A stretch of 64,000 nt of DNA from Clytia hemisphaerica (Eukaryota; Cnidaria; Hydrozoa; Leptothecata; Clytiidae), in contig CACVBU010000599.1 in NCBI GenBank assembly GCA_902728285.1, positions 124,001 to 188,000 of the forward strand. Reading direction: 5' to 3'. The notes under the pieces were generated by a model. That model ran no database searches, was not told the origin of the DNA, and was given only the letters and a program-made list of their open reading frames with translations. Within the stretch, counting starts at the first letter, position 1. Each line of letters starts with the position of its first letter. The position numbers and the translations under genes were made by a program. Shown in pieces: positions 1-12,539 of this stretch.

Positions 1-14
1 AAAAAACCCAGATA

Positions 15-145
15 CATTCACCCAAGGAACAAGTGTGCCAAATCCGATGATTTTTGAAGTCTCGAGGTTGCCCCAAAGTTTTTGGGAAATACTCACACAG
101 ACAGACAGACATTCTCAAATTCTAAAAAAGTCCCTTTCCGAAGGG
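15..145 (+). repeat. Dispersed repeat family A, copy 1
   Basis: The block starts near CCCAAGGAACAAGTGTGC and continues through TTTTTGAAGTCT and a TGCCCCAAAG core to an ACAGACAGACAG tail. Recognisable diverged copies lie at about 25481-25626 (+) and 31915-31997 (-). The order of sub-motifs is the same in all three, so this is a dispersed repeat. No ORF is kept between copies. Confidence 0.65.
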
Positions 146-243
146 AAACCCTCATTAAATGCTTTCTGTAATTCGAAAAAATTAGCGAGACTGTATTTTC
201 AATGAACCTTAAGACACTTTAGCAATTTCAGAATTAAGACTTT

Positions 244-549
244 TTATAATACCATTAACATTTGATGAGCTCCAGAACTTTTATGAAAGTAGTCTGCATT
301 ATTGAAATTATTCGCTGATGACTGCGTTGTGGGTGGTGTTGATGTGGCTTGCCACGCTTCTTTTTCCTTGTTCACGAAATAGTTTCGCAGGAACGTGATA
401 ACGGAGAGGTCTTGCAAAGGATTTTGATGGAGTTTTGGCCATCTAGGACCGGCGTATCCATATTTTGTTAGGAAACAATCCAATTCAAAGTCAATTCCAG
501 TGTTGTTATTACAAGCAGAATTTCCATAACCATAAAAAGAAGAATCCAT
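244..549 (-). CDS. Possible first exon of an unrecognised protein
   Basis: A 101-residue open frame starts at an ATG on the minus strand (MDSSFYGYGNSACNNN) and contains GPRWPKLHQNP and FLRNYFVNKEKEAW. The mixed amino-acid composition looks more protein-like than the surrounding repeat-derived frames. A GTATTA donor-like site lies close to its end, so it could be a 5' exon whose partner lies left of the window. I do not recognise a family. It may equally be a chance ORF. Confidence 0.25.
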   Translation of the reverse strand: MDSSFYGYGNSACNNNTGIDFELDCFLTKYGYAGPRWPKLHQNPLQDLSVITFLRNYFVNKEKEAWQATSTPPTTQSSANNFNNADYFHKSSGAHQMLMVL

Positions 550-954
550 TATAAAAACAAATCAAACAAAATCCAAAAACAATAGAAATTTGAACAACAG
601 TGACGTCTTGATAAAGATCGAGAATGTGATAAAACAGAGAGAGCCACGTGAAACCAAAGAATGGCTGACTTTCGGTGATTGCAGAACAAAATCAAAACAT
701 TCGAAATCACTTACGTCAGCAAGATTCGAAATTTCGAACACAAAAATGGTATCCTTTGAAGCGTAGACTGAAATCACTACACCGAATCGTGAAAGAAGAT
801 TGAAATACAATGAGGAACAATGAGTGAAATTTTAAACAACAAACTCAAAAAAGGTGAGCCATGCCATTTCACTTTAAAATGAGACGTAGTACACTTAAGG
901 TCAAGGGCAAGGGAGCTTCCAACGGCCAAGAATAGAGCTGCGTCATAGTTCGAA

Positions 955-981
955 CCCCCCCCCCCTTTTTAAGGGGGGGGG
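955..981. repeat. C-run/G-run hairpin inside a G-rich patch
   Basis: Eleven C are followed by TTTTTAA and nine G, giving a near-perfect GC hairpin. Further G-runs of 7-9 follow to about 1080. Adjacent text is low complexity. This is structural DNA with no coding evidence. Confidence 0.7.
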
Positions 982-1879
982 ATGACACCTTCCAAAAAAG
1001 TGAAGAAGGGGGAGGGATTAGAATTTTCACTAAAAAGGGGGGGATAGCAAGCAGGGGAGGATCGTTTAAGAAGGGGGGGGCTTACATATATTGTAGATTA
1101 TTTTCCAGCACTGTTATGAAATTTAGTCTGCATGAAAGGAAGTTTATTTTCACTAAAAAGTGGTATATATTTGCCAGACTTAATTTTTCTTTACTGTTTC
1201 CCTTCCCTTTTTACCATAAAAAATTTAGCCCAAAATCCTTGGGGGATAGATATTTTTAAAGGTTGGGGGGATGCCAAGAAGGGGGGGGATCAGACCCCTT
1301 TCCGCACTATGTGCGTGGGTGTAAGAATAGATTACCTAAATTCTCATGCTTTTATTTCGAGAATGGCTGGGTTTTTTAACTCTTTTGTTTAAGTATAGAA
1401 GTTTTGATTCAGCTTCAAATTCACCTGATGAAGTCATCGCTCTTTGAAAATACGGAAAACAGGACCCCCCTCTAACTAATTTTTCATTGGGGTGGCCAGC
1501 AGTGGGGTAGATCCCACTGGGTCACAGAGACAGGGCTGTATTAATTTTTCGAAAAGAATCCTATCGTTCTGGGCGTTTTGCCAATGATGTCAGCATTTTG
1601 TTGGGAACATTTGCATAAAAAATGAATCTCGCTGCTGCATAGGCAATCCAAATAAAATGGTACAGTTTGCAGAGGGGGGGGTTGGTACTAAAATTTCAGA
1701 CATCATGACTTTTAGTGACGTGGTGGTATTACAAAAAAAGCCTAAAAGCATTTTAGTACCATGTGTACTAAAATCCTAAATTAGGTGGGGTAAAATCTAC
1801 TAAAAATCACCAAATTTTAGGAAATTTAACTATTGACTGAGCATTTTAGGCAAAATGAAAAAAATAAAAACTCTCTATA

Positions 1880-1990
1880 TAAGATCTAAATACGTCCCTG
1901 TGTCACAAATTAAGCAAAAATTTTAACCCCGGTGGTAAAATACCCCTGAATTTCAGCCCCCTGGGAATTTGACTTTGATTTCATCCGCTC
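1880..1990 (-). repeat. Dispersed repeat family B (CACAGGGGTGT end), copy 1
   Basis: Reverse-complement relative of the sequence at 16985-17085. Both share a GCTGAAATTC(C)AGGG block, a GTAAATTACC-like block and a terminal GTGACACAGGG. Other copies of the end motif ACACCCCTGTGTCACAG occur near 15207, 42930, 46925 and 60363. The conserved edge suggests the terminus of a small non-autonomous transposon. Confidence 0.55.
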
Positions 1991-2342
1991 TCAAAATTCC
2001 ATGTTTAAAAATTGCACTCCAAAATGAATGCTTTGTTTTTTGTAAAGAACCGTGGATAACTGGATAGAAAAGAAGTAGCAAGCTGTAAATTAGAGGTGAA
2101 AAATAACCAATCCATCTTTGCAATAACTAAAGTAGAGCAGAGCAAAAGTGTCTTGACTGTTTCTGAGTCTTTATCTAGAGTAGATAGAGATAGATCAGGT
2201 TCTTTGACAGACTAAATAACCAGAGTTGGCATTTTGTTGTAAGTCCAAAGACCCGCATTCTTCGAACCGAATTCCAAAATAAGCCTTATTTAGGTGGTCA
2301 CTATGCTAAAATGTCAAAATAATTTTAGTACTAAAATTCCTT

Positions 2343-3600
2343 TTTCAAAAATTAGGTGGGGGTCAGGGGGGGGGGTCAGGATCCAGATACCAAACCCAGG
2401 GCCGGGGGGTGGTGTCAATTTTTTTTTCCAAATTTCAAAAAGTCAAGTTGGTATCGATACCAAAATGAGGGGGTGGGTCGCCCTTTTTTTAATTTTTGCT
2501 GAATTTGGTATCTGACTTAAAATGTTGTATAATGTAAGTATAAAAACTTATTTGAATCGTTTACACTATACCCTGATTCCATATAAAAGCATTCTTCATT
2601 CTATAATTGAAATTAAATTTTTATTTAACTTTTGCTGCTCTCAATCCTTTCAATCAACCAAAATTCATTCAAAACTAGAGTTGAACAAACTGAATCAAGT
2701 CTTAGCAGATCTTAGAACTTTTTTAGTTGTGATAAAATTTTTCTGTACATAACGTTCATCCGGGGGGTACTAAGGTTGGCGAATGAGGGGTATGTACGAA
2801 CGGGACCTCTGAAAACCAACCCTTAAAGAGACTGATTTTTGCTGAAAAGGTGACCCTTAGAGAGACTCTTTGAATGTTTTTTTCGATTTTTGAAAAAAGT
2901 CATACCCTTAGAGAGACTTTATTACAACTTTTTCTCTGGAAATCAAAAAATTTCCTAAAATTCCTGAATTTTCCGACCCTTAGAGAGACTAATTTAAAAC
3001 TTTCTGATTTTTCCGACCCTTAGAGAGACTTTGAAAGGTGAAAAGACCAACCCTTACCGTCCGCACTTACCCATCATCCATTTTTGCCTAAGTACGCCCC
3101 CCCCCTGGGCGCTCATCATATAGGATAATGTTACAAAGACTCTGAATTTTATACATTTTGCCAATTTAGTTCAAAAAACTTAATTTACGTTGTGTTAGAA
3201 TGAGAAAAACTTGTTTTCATTTTCAGGAGTCTAAAGTGTGGTACATAATATAAGTGATTCATAAGAGGAATGTTCTTTGAATAAAAACATCCACAGATTC
3301 TGTTTAGCGTCCCTTGTATGCAGTATCTTATGCATATAACTTTTTGCATTTTTACTGATTGCCAATTTAGGGGGGGGGGGTGGCTCCCCCTTTTTCAGAA
3401 AAATAGGGATTTTTAAGTTCGTATCGATACCAATTTAGGGGGGTGGGTCCCCCCTTTTTTAGAAAATTGGGATTTTCAAGTTGGTATTGATACCAATTTA
3501 GGGGGTGGTGGTGTCTACTACTTTCAAATCTCGAAAAGTCAGGTTTTTGGGCCCTGGGTTGGTATCCTGGACCCTGACCCCCCCCTGTGGGGGTATGTCA
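2343..3600. repeat. G-rich element with inverted ends and 60-bp internal repeats
   Basis: The left edge carries GGGTCAGGATCCAGATACC and then a CCCAGGGCC block. The right edge carries the reverse complement (GGCCCTGGGTTGGTATCC, then GACCCCCCCC). Inside the right half, a unit of about 60 bp containing GTATCGATACCAATTTAGGG repeats three times (about 3365, 3425, 3485), and a related unit occurs near 2448. Between the ends lie unassigned sequence and the CCCTTAGAGAGACT array. No coding sequence is credible here. Confidence 0.55.
2820..3030 (+). repeat. Five-copy interspersed CCCTTAGAGAGACT motif
   Basis: The 14-mer CCCTTAGAGAGACT (first copy CCCTTAAAGAGACT) occurs at about 2820, 2854, 2905, 2978 and 3018, spaced irregularly by 34-73 bp. 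A truncated sixth copy lies near 3050. The spacers are T-rich. Function is unknown. Confidence 0.7.
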
Positions 3601-4011
3601 AAAATCGTCAAAAAACCTTGTAGTACTCATAATATGTCTTGGATTTGAGTACCGACCCCCCCCCCTGCAGTTTGTTATATTTTGATGTCTAGATCCCAAG
3701 ATATTTCATTTTAGAATGTGGGTAAACATGCTGAAAACCTGCCGATGCAGCAAAAACTATCGATGATTTTCAATATTTTGAGTCCAAATCGTTAGTTTTG
3801 TCAGTTCTACGCCCTATTGGGAGCACAATGTCAAAAACTGCCCTGAGTTATGGGGTTCCCTACGGAGTGACACAATTCAGTACCTCGACCGGCCGCTGGT
3901 CTAATAAATGGGTCTTTATCCTGACATCAATACTGTATAGCTATAGTTTGGGATGTTTTCCGCATCTTCTATCTTATATTAGAATCTAATTTAGAAAAAA
4001 ATTTTCCTTAG
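3601..4011. other. Unassigned spacer upstream of the CACTA-like gene
   Basis: Contains CCCCC tracts and a short open frame at 3798-3989 without recognisable homology. It should hold the upstream exon or promoter of the gene that starts at 4012, because that exon begins in phase 1. I could not identify the exon. Confidence 0.4.
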
Positions 4012-7000
4012 GCTACAAGCAATGCTACTGCCAGAGCAACCAGTGCAACGGGAAGGTGCTATCTCCAAAGCAATTTCAAAGACATCAAAAACAAGATGTT
4101 GATATGCTTCGTGCGGAACGAAAATGAAAATTGGAAACAACAAAGGAATATACGAGAAAAGTATATTATGACGAGAAGATGTACTCCGAAAGTTATGCGG
4201 CTACAGAAAAACTTTATCCGGGATCGAAATTAAGTATTTTGGAAGCGATTTTTATAAAACTTCGAACCTTTGTTGCACACCCTTTCACCTCAAAAGAAGA
4301 ACTGTCCGAAATATTTCGAAATGACAAAAATTTGACGCTCCCGGAAGGCAACAAGATGCCTGGTTCTTACCAAGAGGCTATGGAGCTTATCAGACCTTCT
4401 TGTTGCCTATGGAGAGGTACGACGTGTGTGTGAATGATTGTATTCTTTTCCGGAAAGAATATGCTGATTTGAAGACATGTCCGGTTTGTAACCAAAACCG
4501 TTATGATGCTTCTGAGAATGCAAGAAGAACATTCACATACTTCCCTCTTGGTCCTCGAATCGCCCGTATGTTGGCAAGTCCGATGTCCTCTAAACACGAG
4601 CCAAAATCAAAAGACGATGAGTGGATTAGGGACATTCAGGATACCGATACATGGAAATCGGAGTGGTTTGCCAAGGATGGACTGTTCGAAGGCAAACTAG
4701 GTAAGTTTTATTATAAAATGCAAAAATGTGGCGGGTTTCAAATTGTGGGTTAAGATTTGTCTCAGTTTATGACTACAACCAGAAAAACTCATCAAAAAAT
4801 GTGCAGAGTTTTAAGTAAGGGCAGTCTATAAAATTTGAACCATTTGAGAAGAGGTCTACAAGGTCTATTTACAAAATTTAATCTTTCAGGCGTTGCACTC
4901 CCGTTTTGCACAGATGGTATGAATCCATCGCGCTCACAAAACAAATCTTACTCGATGTGGCCACTGATGATTCAGATTTTGAATTTTCCACCTGAATTTC
5001 GGAAATCATTTACCGGTATTCAGCTTCTTGGAATAATTCCTGGTAATGGGAAAAAGGAGCCGCACACCTTGGAGCCTTATTTGGAATTGGTTGTAGAGGA
5101 GTTGCAAGAATTGGATGATTGCTCGTTTTACATGAAGACGAAAGAAGTTTCATCAAAAACTAAATTGGTCCAGTTCATCTTTGATTTTCCAGCGATAGCA
5201 AAGGTCAAGCACAATCAAGCCCAAGGTAATTTCAATTTTAGAAATGTCTATGGTTATCAAGATTTCCCTAAGTTCACCGTTACGCAGACAACAATCCCGT
5301 AATTATCCCGTACCTAAAAAATTACAACTCGGTGTCAATCGTACGAGTTCCAGTAGCTGGCGGGAAGAATCCAAATTTTTGAGCATCCTCTGAATATTTT
5401 AGTTTGTTGAATCTCTGAAACGTCTTTTTTTCATAGGTGGTTTGAGGGCTTGTCCATGGTGCAAAAATGCTGGTAAATATTGTAAATTTTGCAAGAAGAC
5501 TGAGTACCAGGGCAGCAGAAAGTTCCTTCCAGAAGAATCCCCATTAAGAAAATCGACTCTCTTCCCTGGTGAAAAGGAGGAAAAGGAAAAAGCTGAAGCC
5601 ATGACAACGGCTGATCAACTTGAACTGCGTAAAAAGTACGAGGGCTTGCCGAACAAAACGCAAAAAGCTAAATTTTCAAAAGCAAACGGAATTACAGGTA
5701 TCACTAAACTTTCATCAAACCTTTGAATTTAAAAGTGGTTGCCTTAGATTTGAAATTTATTTGAATTTGGTGTTAGATCCGATTTTCATTCATTTTAACA
5801 AGCTTGATTTCGACCTATATCGAATGCGTTTTACAGAGTTTTAAGGTTTAGCTTGGACTTAAAGATCCGCCGACTAAGCCAAGTTATGTCACTTTCAAAT
5901 TTAGGTAGTTATTCGTTCATGGATCTACCTTATCACGCTTTTCAAGATGATTACCAGCCTGATGGAATGCACACCATTCGGAGAGTAGTTACTGGAGTCA
6001 TTCACTGGTTATCCCAGCAACTTCAAAAAAAGGCGATTTCGGTTCATGAGAGCACTGCTAGGTCAAATAGGCCGACGGCGTCAGAAGAAGACATCAAACA
6101 GATAACATCTTGTCAGCTGAACAGATCAATGTCGCCAACGAAAGAGTGAAAAACGTATTTTTTACACCAGAACATACCGGATATAAGGGAGACGTATTCT
6201 CGCATACAACAGACACACTGAAAAATCATCATGGCTGGCAAGAGGTAATAAAAGCAAAGGGAGGGTTCTTGTAACTCTATAAGGGTATCAAAGCCACTAA
6301 AGATCAAAATATCTTTAAGTGATAGGGAATTTTTCAATAATTACCCACCCGCCCCCTTCCAATTCACTTTTTTGCCAATATTGTCTTTAATAGTGACTTT
6401 TTCGATAAAACTTTAGGGGTCATTTTGGAGATCCAGTCCACACAAATTTAAGCCTAGTACCCCGCGAAATCGCCTAAAAATATTACGAAATAAAACAATA
6501 CAACCTTTTTTAGTACACCGTCGAGAACATCTGGTCATTCGCGTTACGTGACATGTTACCATTACGACAACAGCGAATCCTGTTTTACTTCTTTGGCGTT
6601 CTGTCTCATCTCTTTGTAAAGAAATTCAACAAAGATCAATTGGATTGGTTGGAAAAGCACCTCCACCAAGCTTTTTCTTTGATGGAACGAGATTTTCCGT
6701 CGAATCTATCAAACATAACGACTCACATATGCCATCACATCGTCTTTAACATGCGTAAGTTCGGTCCATTGTATGCATCTTGGATGTATCCCCTAGAAAG
6801 GATGAATTCATGGATTAGCCGTCGATGTAATAATAAAGCACACATGGAAAGATGTGTAATGGAGCCATATCAGGTAATACATTAAAGGAAGAAATCTTAG
6901 CGGAATTAGCGAGTTCTCTAAAAAATTCGCCAAATTTGCCAAGATTACTTGCCACAAAGTTAAAATTCTCTTTCAATTTAGTCCAGATTTTTCTTTAGAA

Positions 7001-8605
7001 ACCCCATGATTCTCCTTTATCATCAGCTAAACCATCTACACATTCTTGATTCTATCTTAGTCTTATTTAGTTTGTTCTTGAATATTCGCTGGACCTAAGC
7101 CAGATTGTTCCTAATTTTTTCCTAGGTTTGGGCTAATTTTTAGGATCGTGTTTTTCTAAAATTGTTTTATAAAAAAGCGTTTAGTTTAAAAACCCTAAAG
7201 TATTCAGAGAGCCCCAACTTTGTGTCACTAACTCAGAGGGAGACCCTATCAACTTGAAAAAATCGGTGAAAAGTCGAAATACAAAAGTTGACCAATAAAT
7301 ATTATAAATTGTTGAATCAATACAAGAAGCTAATAATTTTTTCAAATCTTTATACACGAAGGAGCATAGATTTATAATTTATGCTAATTTTTTATTTATA
7401 TTTAGCTATTCGACTGGATTATATTTTGTACCGTTACAAACCAATTCCCAGAAACTTATAACGAAGGCAACGCGATATGTAAGAAGACCCTTGTCAAAAC
7501 TGGTGAAGTGAAGGAAGCACCAAAAAGGTCTAAAAAAATCTAACCAGTCACTTTGGACGAGGAAAAAACCCGCCAATTGAACAATGCGACTCTTCAAATA
7601 GATGAATCAGGCATTCTGGTAAAGAAGATTGAAATCACAAGCGAATTTGGCGACGAGTTTACTGTGTCAGCCGGTTCATTGTGTCAAAGTGTTGAACAAG
7701 ATGATGTTTTGCATATCGTTCGTAGGATTTTCAAGACCAATAACAAAGCCAAAGATAACGCAGAAGTTTTTGTCCTTGATGTAGATACTGTCAAATTATA
7801 TTCTGATGCCGATACAGGTAAAGTTTGGAGATACAACAATGCCTATTCTTCTCCACTTAATAACTCTTTCAACTCTTAAATTCAAAATAACTTATTTTGA
7901 ATTTAAGAGTTGAAAGAGTTATAACAAAGGTTCATGATAGAGTCGATTTTAGTTAATGAAAAGCGCACAGTCAATCAAAAAACATTAAAAACATATCTGT
8001 TTAGGTACAACTCGAATTAACTCTTCATTATAAATTCGGCTTATTTGTGTATTTTTCAGTGAATCTTATAAAGTGGTTTTCAAAATTCTTTAATTATTCT
8101 TGACAAAGGTCAATCATGCAAAGAAGACGAATCCAGAAAGAAAAATATTTGATAAAAATGTACGACTTTTTTCTAAAAATAGCAAAAGTGAGCAAGGGTG
8201 CAATTGCAAAACTGCGCAGCTCAAAATTACAAACAAAAGTGCGCAGAAAAAATATGCCACAACAGACGTCATCACAAATTGCCTGAAAAACAGGTTTTTT
8301 GCGATTTTGTATTTTTAAAATATTTAAACAGTACTAAAACTCGCTAAGTTTCCCCTAAAAACTCTCGAAATTGAGTACTGTTTTCTATTTCATTTTTTCT
8401 GTTATTTTATTTTCTTTCATTTTATTTCCCATACTTAGGGTTGTTTTACATTTTGACAAACAATCAAATATCAGAACGAAGATATTTGTTAGCTGAATCA
8501 ATTGAGAGACCATCAGTGTATGGAGAAGATGATGGTAAAACTTGGGTACTTTCGAAAAAGCCAAACATCGACTTTCCATGGCTTATGGAACACCTATCTT
8601 TGTGA
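4012..8605 (+). pseudogene. CACTA/CMC-like DNA transposon transposase gene, spliced and decayed
   Basis: Exons inferred from GT-AG sites: 4012-4700, 4890-5225, 5437-5697, about 5865-6244, 6514-6873, 7406-7817 and 8439-8605. Junction phases agree at every intron I could check. Order of signatures: a CYCQSNQCNGK finger with RHQ; a CVNDC..CPVC..RY finger then FTYFPLGPRI, as in plant TNP2-type proteins; a CTDGMNPSRSQNKSYS block; an FDFPAIAK then ACPWC finger; PDGMH, matching the catalytic DxMH region of CACTA transposases; and a DUF4218-like block (CHHIVFN, GPLYASWMYPLERMNSW). Breaks: nonsense TGA at 4125 and TAA at 7541, frameshifts near 4395, 5900 and 6100. The gene therefore cannot make full-length protein as written. 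TIRs were not identified. Family call is from motifs; the CACTA-like label is moderately sure. Confidence 0.75.
7860..7922. repeat. 31-bp perfect palindrome with one-base spacer
   Basis: Positions 7860-7890 are the exact reverse complement of 7892-7922, centred on C7891. It lies in the last intron (7818-8438) of the CACTA-like gene. In RNA it would form a 31-bp AU-rich stem with almost no loop; in DNA it would favour a cruciform. Confidence 0.95.
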
Positions 8606-9900
8606 TTTTATACTTTACGTTTGTAAATGTCTACCGATATTTTTCATAAAGGAAACGATTAACTGATTAAACAATTAAAGTACAGATCTAAGCTTGTTTT
8701 AAAAGGTTGACTTCTTTTTTTACAGTTTTTTGCCTATAAGCAAGACTGTATCAGAGTTTTTCAGAATTTAATTTTTTGAGTAAAATTTCCTACCTTAAGT
8801 GGATAAATTTTGGCGGGGATTAAATTTGCAAATTAAATCCTCGCCAAAATTTCCAAATTCGGCAATTCGCCAAATTAAATCCCTGCCAAATTTAACAAAA
8901 AGAGAATTGTGTGAAAAATCACAATTTTTAGTATATTTTTGAGTAATTTTCACCCATTTCAATGTGACAAAATTTCCAATTCGCCAAATTAAAACCCCGT
9001 CAAATGTTGGGCATATTACGAAATAGGTCAACCTAAGGACCAAATTTGAAAATGTGGAAATTTATGTTTATTTTTGCCAAAACTGTTTAACAGATCATTG
9101 GGCTTTGTAATGGGCCAATAGTTGTTTTGAAAGTTCATATTTTGAATCTGGTATAGGTCTACTCATAAAACCCAAGCGTAAAAAAAATCTGTCGGATGGA
9201 CGCTCAAATATTGGGAAAAGATAAAGATTTTCCTTTGGTAATCACAAATTAAAACGCATTCTTATGATAAACCGTAGCATGAAGAATATATATAAGGTGC
9301 AACATCAAATTTGAATAACTTTAACTTTTTTTTATTATATTATCATGTTCGATTTGTCCATCCGACAGATTTTTGAAATAATAAAAGTTTGAGAGGAAAG
9401 GTGTTCTGTTATTTAGTAGTTTTAAATAATTGAAATCTATCGAATTTGAGATCGCCTTAACAAATCAAAACGGGTGCAGTAGCTATAACTTGCACCATTT
9501 ATTTACAAATTGCATCTTAAATTTTGTCCGTCCGACAGAAATATAGTCCTAAAACTTCAACTTAAATATAGCTGTCACCTTCTTTGTTAAATTACGACAC
9601 GCTGCTGGCTTGTTGTTTTAATTGGAGTCAATACCTCACTGCACTGTATTATGAATCTAGAACAGCTAAAGATTTATCGTGACCCTTTTCCTCGCCTTAG
9701 GAAAAAAGTAAAAGTCCATCCGACAGATTTATCTCACTGCAAATAAGCATGCTATTTTTGGTATTTATCTATCACTTTCAGATAGCAAATGACAAGTATA
9801 TGGCAACTGAAGTATTACGCCGTGATTTATTCGAAAAAGTTGGCTATCCAATATATTTTTATCTCAATGTGTAGAGGGCTTTAACATCAAATGGGAAAGT

Positions 9901-10172
9901 CAATCGAATGCAAAACATTCGATCAAGCCAATGCAAAACATTCGAATTTTAAATCGAATGTTTTTTTACTTTCGAATGTTTTCTATATGTTTAAAACTAA
10001 GTAGTACTTTTTTAATTCATAGTCCTTCAACATTCGATCAATCGAATGCAAAACATCCGATCAAGCCAATGCAAAACATTCGAATTTTAAATCGAATGTT
10101 TTTTTTACTTTCGAATGTTTTCTACGTGTTTAAAAAACTAAGTTCAACTTTTTTGATTCATAATCCTTCAAA
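9901..10172 (+). repeat. 138-bp tandem duplication upstream of the transposase
   Basis: Two adjacent units, 9901-10038 and 10039-about 10172, both begin CAATCGAATGCAAAACAT. Each contains the self-complementary stretch AACATTCG..AAATCGAATGTT and a run of T. They end about 50 bp before the transposase ATG, so they occupy its promoter region. A regulatory role is possible but inferred only from position. Confidence 0.85.
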
Positions 10173-10220
10173 CGTTATTTTGTAAACTCGTGCAAACTTG
10201 TGGTAAAATAGAGTGTCAAT

Positions 10221-12539
10221 ATGGGTCGACCAAAGTCAAACAAATCCAAATCTGAAATGAATAAGGAGTATTTGAAGCGCTATCGCGAAAAGAATGCAGA
10301 AAAATATAAGAAAGGAGACAACGAACGAAAAAAACTAAAATTGCGTCACATGAAGTACATAGAGCCTGGAAAGTACAAGGAACATCTGGCAAAGGACAGA
10401 CACAGGAAAAAAGAATATCGAGAGAAGAAAAAACGTGATGAACAAGCGCGTGAACAAGAGGAAGCACAGCAGCAGAATGATGAAGCTTCCTCATCTTCTA
10501 GCACTCCTCCTGCTTTTCGTACCAAGCAATCACTGCAAAGAAGTGTTAAAAAAGTCGAGAGGCTTTTACCGAAAAGCCCTCGCAAAAAATCAGAAGTCAT
10601 CAGAGGTCTCGCGAGCAAATACATGCGCATCCAGTTCTGCAAAAAAAGGGGACGGAAAGAAAAGGTCCTTAGTGACGAACAACTTAAGTACCTTGACGAT
10701 TTTTTTGAAAGACCGGATATAACGTACACCAACCCTGGTCGGAAAGACCACGTCTATCTTGGCAAAGTAAACGGTGAGAAATTGTTTGCTCAAAAACGGT
10801 ATCTACTTTGGACATTGAGAGAGGTCTTGGAGATTTTAAACGATGAAAAAAAACAACTGAAGTTCACCTTCAGACAGATGTATAAGTACATTAAAACGAA
10901 AAAACAAATTATCTTTCAAGGTGATATTCCAGATACCTCCTGCCTTTGTGAGGTGTGTGAGAATACCTGCCTCATTGCTAAAGCTTATCTACGTATCAAA
11001 AAAGGTCATCCAACCGATCCCCACAGCATTATGGAAAAGTACTGTTGTGATGCGTCTGACATGACCTGTATTAACAGTACATGTGGAGAATGCAGCGGAA
11101 TCAAAATCCTGAATGGTTGGAATGAAAACGATGAAAGCGAAGAAAGTGACGACAGCGAAGAAAATGACGACAGCGAAGAAAGTGAAAATGAAGAAGCTAC
11201 ATCTAAGAAAGGTGGTTCCAAACCAACATTCGTATACAAAGCGTGGGTCAGAGAAAACCATAAAATAAAGAAAACAACTGTGACAAAGGAGACTCGTGAT
11301 GAGCTGTTTAAAGACTGGGAAACGTCTCTAGCTACTCTAAAGAAACACATTCATCGCAAGCGAGAACAGGTAATTCTATTATGTTACTATAGTCATTTTA
11401 TGCATTCGATATACATCTTGTGTCAAGTGTTTTTTTAAATCAAAAGTACCAAAACAATCATTAGTTAAATATACGTATTCTTTGTAATTAAAGGCTAAAA
11501 GCTAGAGATTTTCATTAACAGGTCAGAACCTTTTCCCAGTGAAGTAGTAAAGACAATACTGTCAAAGGCTTGCTCGCAAAAATTACTTAAGATGTTGTAT
11601 CAAATATTAAAATATTATTTTTAGCATGCTGCATACGTGGCCATGAAGGAGAATATAGAACCTGGAACGGCCATCATCCACGTTGATTACAGTGAGAGTT
11701 ATCGTAATAAGCAACAAGATGAAATCCAGAGTGCCTATTTTGGACAGTCGTCTTTTAGCATTTTTACTGCATGCGCGTATTACAAGGCAGATAATTCAGA
11801 CGATCCTTTGGTGAAACGATCATTGACAATCGTTAGTGAAAGCAGCGACCATTCAAGAGTCGCCTCGATGTCATGCGTCAAGATGGTTATTGAGGAAATT
11901 GAGAAATCGATAGCTCTTACAAAGGTGATTGCATGGAGTGATGGCATGGGGGCACAATTTCGTTCCCGCTTTGTCTTCAAAATCCTTTCTGAATATAGGC
12001 CGGATTTAGATTTAGAATGGCATTTCAATGAAGCACATCACGGGAAAGGGCCAATGGACGGAATCGGAGGTACCATTAAAAACGTCGTGTACCGTAAAGT
12101 CAAAACAAATAAGGTGATTGTAAATTCTGCAAAGGAATTCCAAGAAGCAGCCAGTAAATTTGTTCCTTCGATAACATCACTTTTCCAAACAGAAGAAATG
12201 CTAATCAAAGAGCCAGAAAATATTGAAGCCGCACCGAAAATCCCTGACACGCTCAAAATTCACAAGTGGCACAGGAAAATCTTACAAAATGGAGCTTGTA
12301 AGATCAGTTTTTATTTTTTATCCAATGATCATCTCCCATATACAGAACAAATTTACGAAAAATCGAAGCAACAAGACAAAAATTTGAAATGTCATCACGA
12401 GGAAAGGGAGTTTGAGTCGTTGGCATTATTGAAGAATACATGTGCCAAGTGTTTAGTTCTTTACAGCTACGAAGAGGAGAGTGAAGACTGGCTCAAATGT
12501 CCCTCCTGTATTCAGTGGTTCCATGAATCATGTTTTTGA
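10221..12539 (+). CDS. Transposase, two exons, C-terminal PHD-like finger
   Basis: Start ATG at 10221. Exon 1 ends at 11369 (CAG|GTAATT) and exon 2 starts at 11625 (TTTTTAG|CAT), both phase 0; the 255-bp intron joins REQ to HAAYVAMKEN, giving 687 residues. Residues 1-100 are strongly basic (KSNKSKSEMNKEYLKRYREK). A Cys-rich segment (CLCEVCENTC..CINSTCGECSG) and an acidic ESEESDDSEEN tract follow. The likely catalytic core is HVDYSESY (Asp404), WSDGMGAQF (Asp489) and HHGKGPMDGIGG (Asp528), spaced like an RNase-H-fold DDE/D enzyme. Residues 656-687 (CAKC..CPSCIQWFHESCF) form a PHD/treble-clef-like zinc finger. No stop or frameshift is present. The superfamily is uncertain; the SDG..AQF plus HGKGPxDGIGG pair suggests Sola-like, from memory. 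Confidence 0.8.

Noticed and set aside
1132-1392. 86-codon plus-strand frame
   Set aside because: It overlaps G-run repeats and has no motif or splice context.
10346-11350. Several minus-strand frames of 90-128 codons
   Set aside because: They are antisense to the transposase exon. Their Ser/Phe-rich content mirrors its Lys/Glu-rich coding strand.
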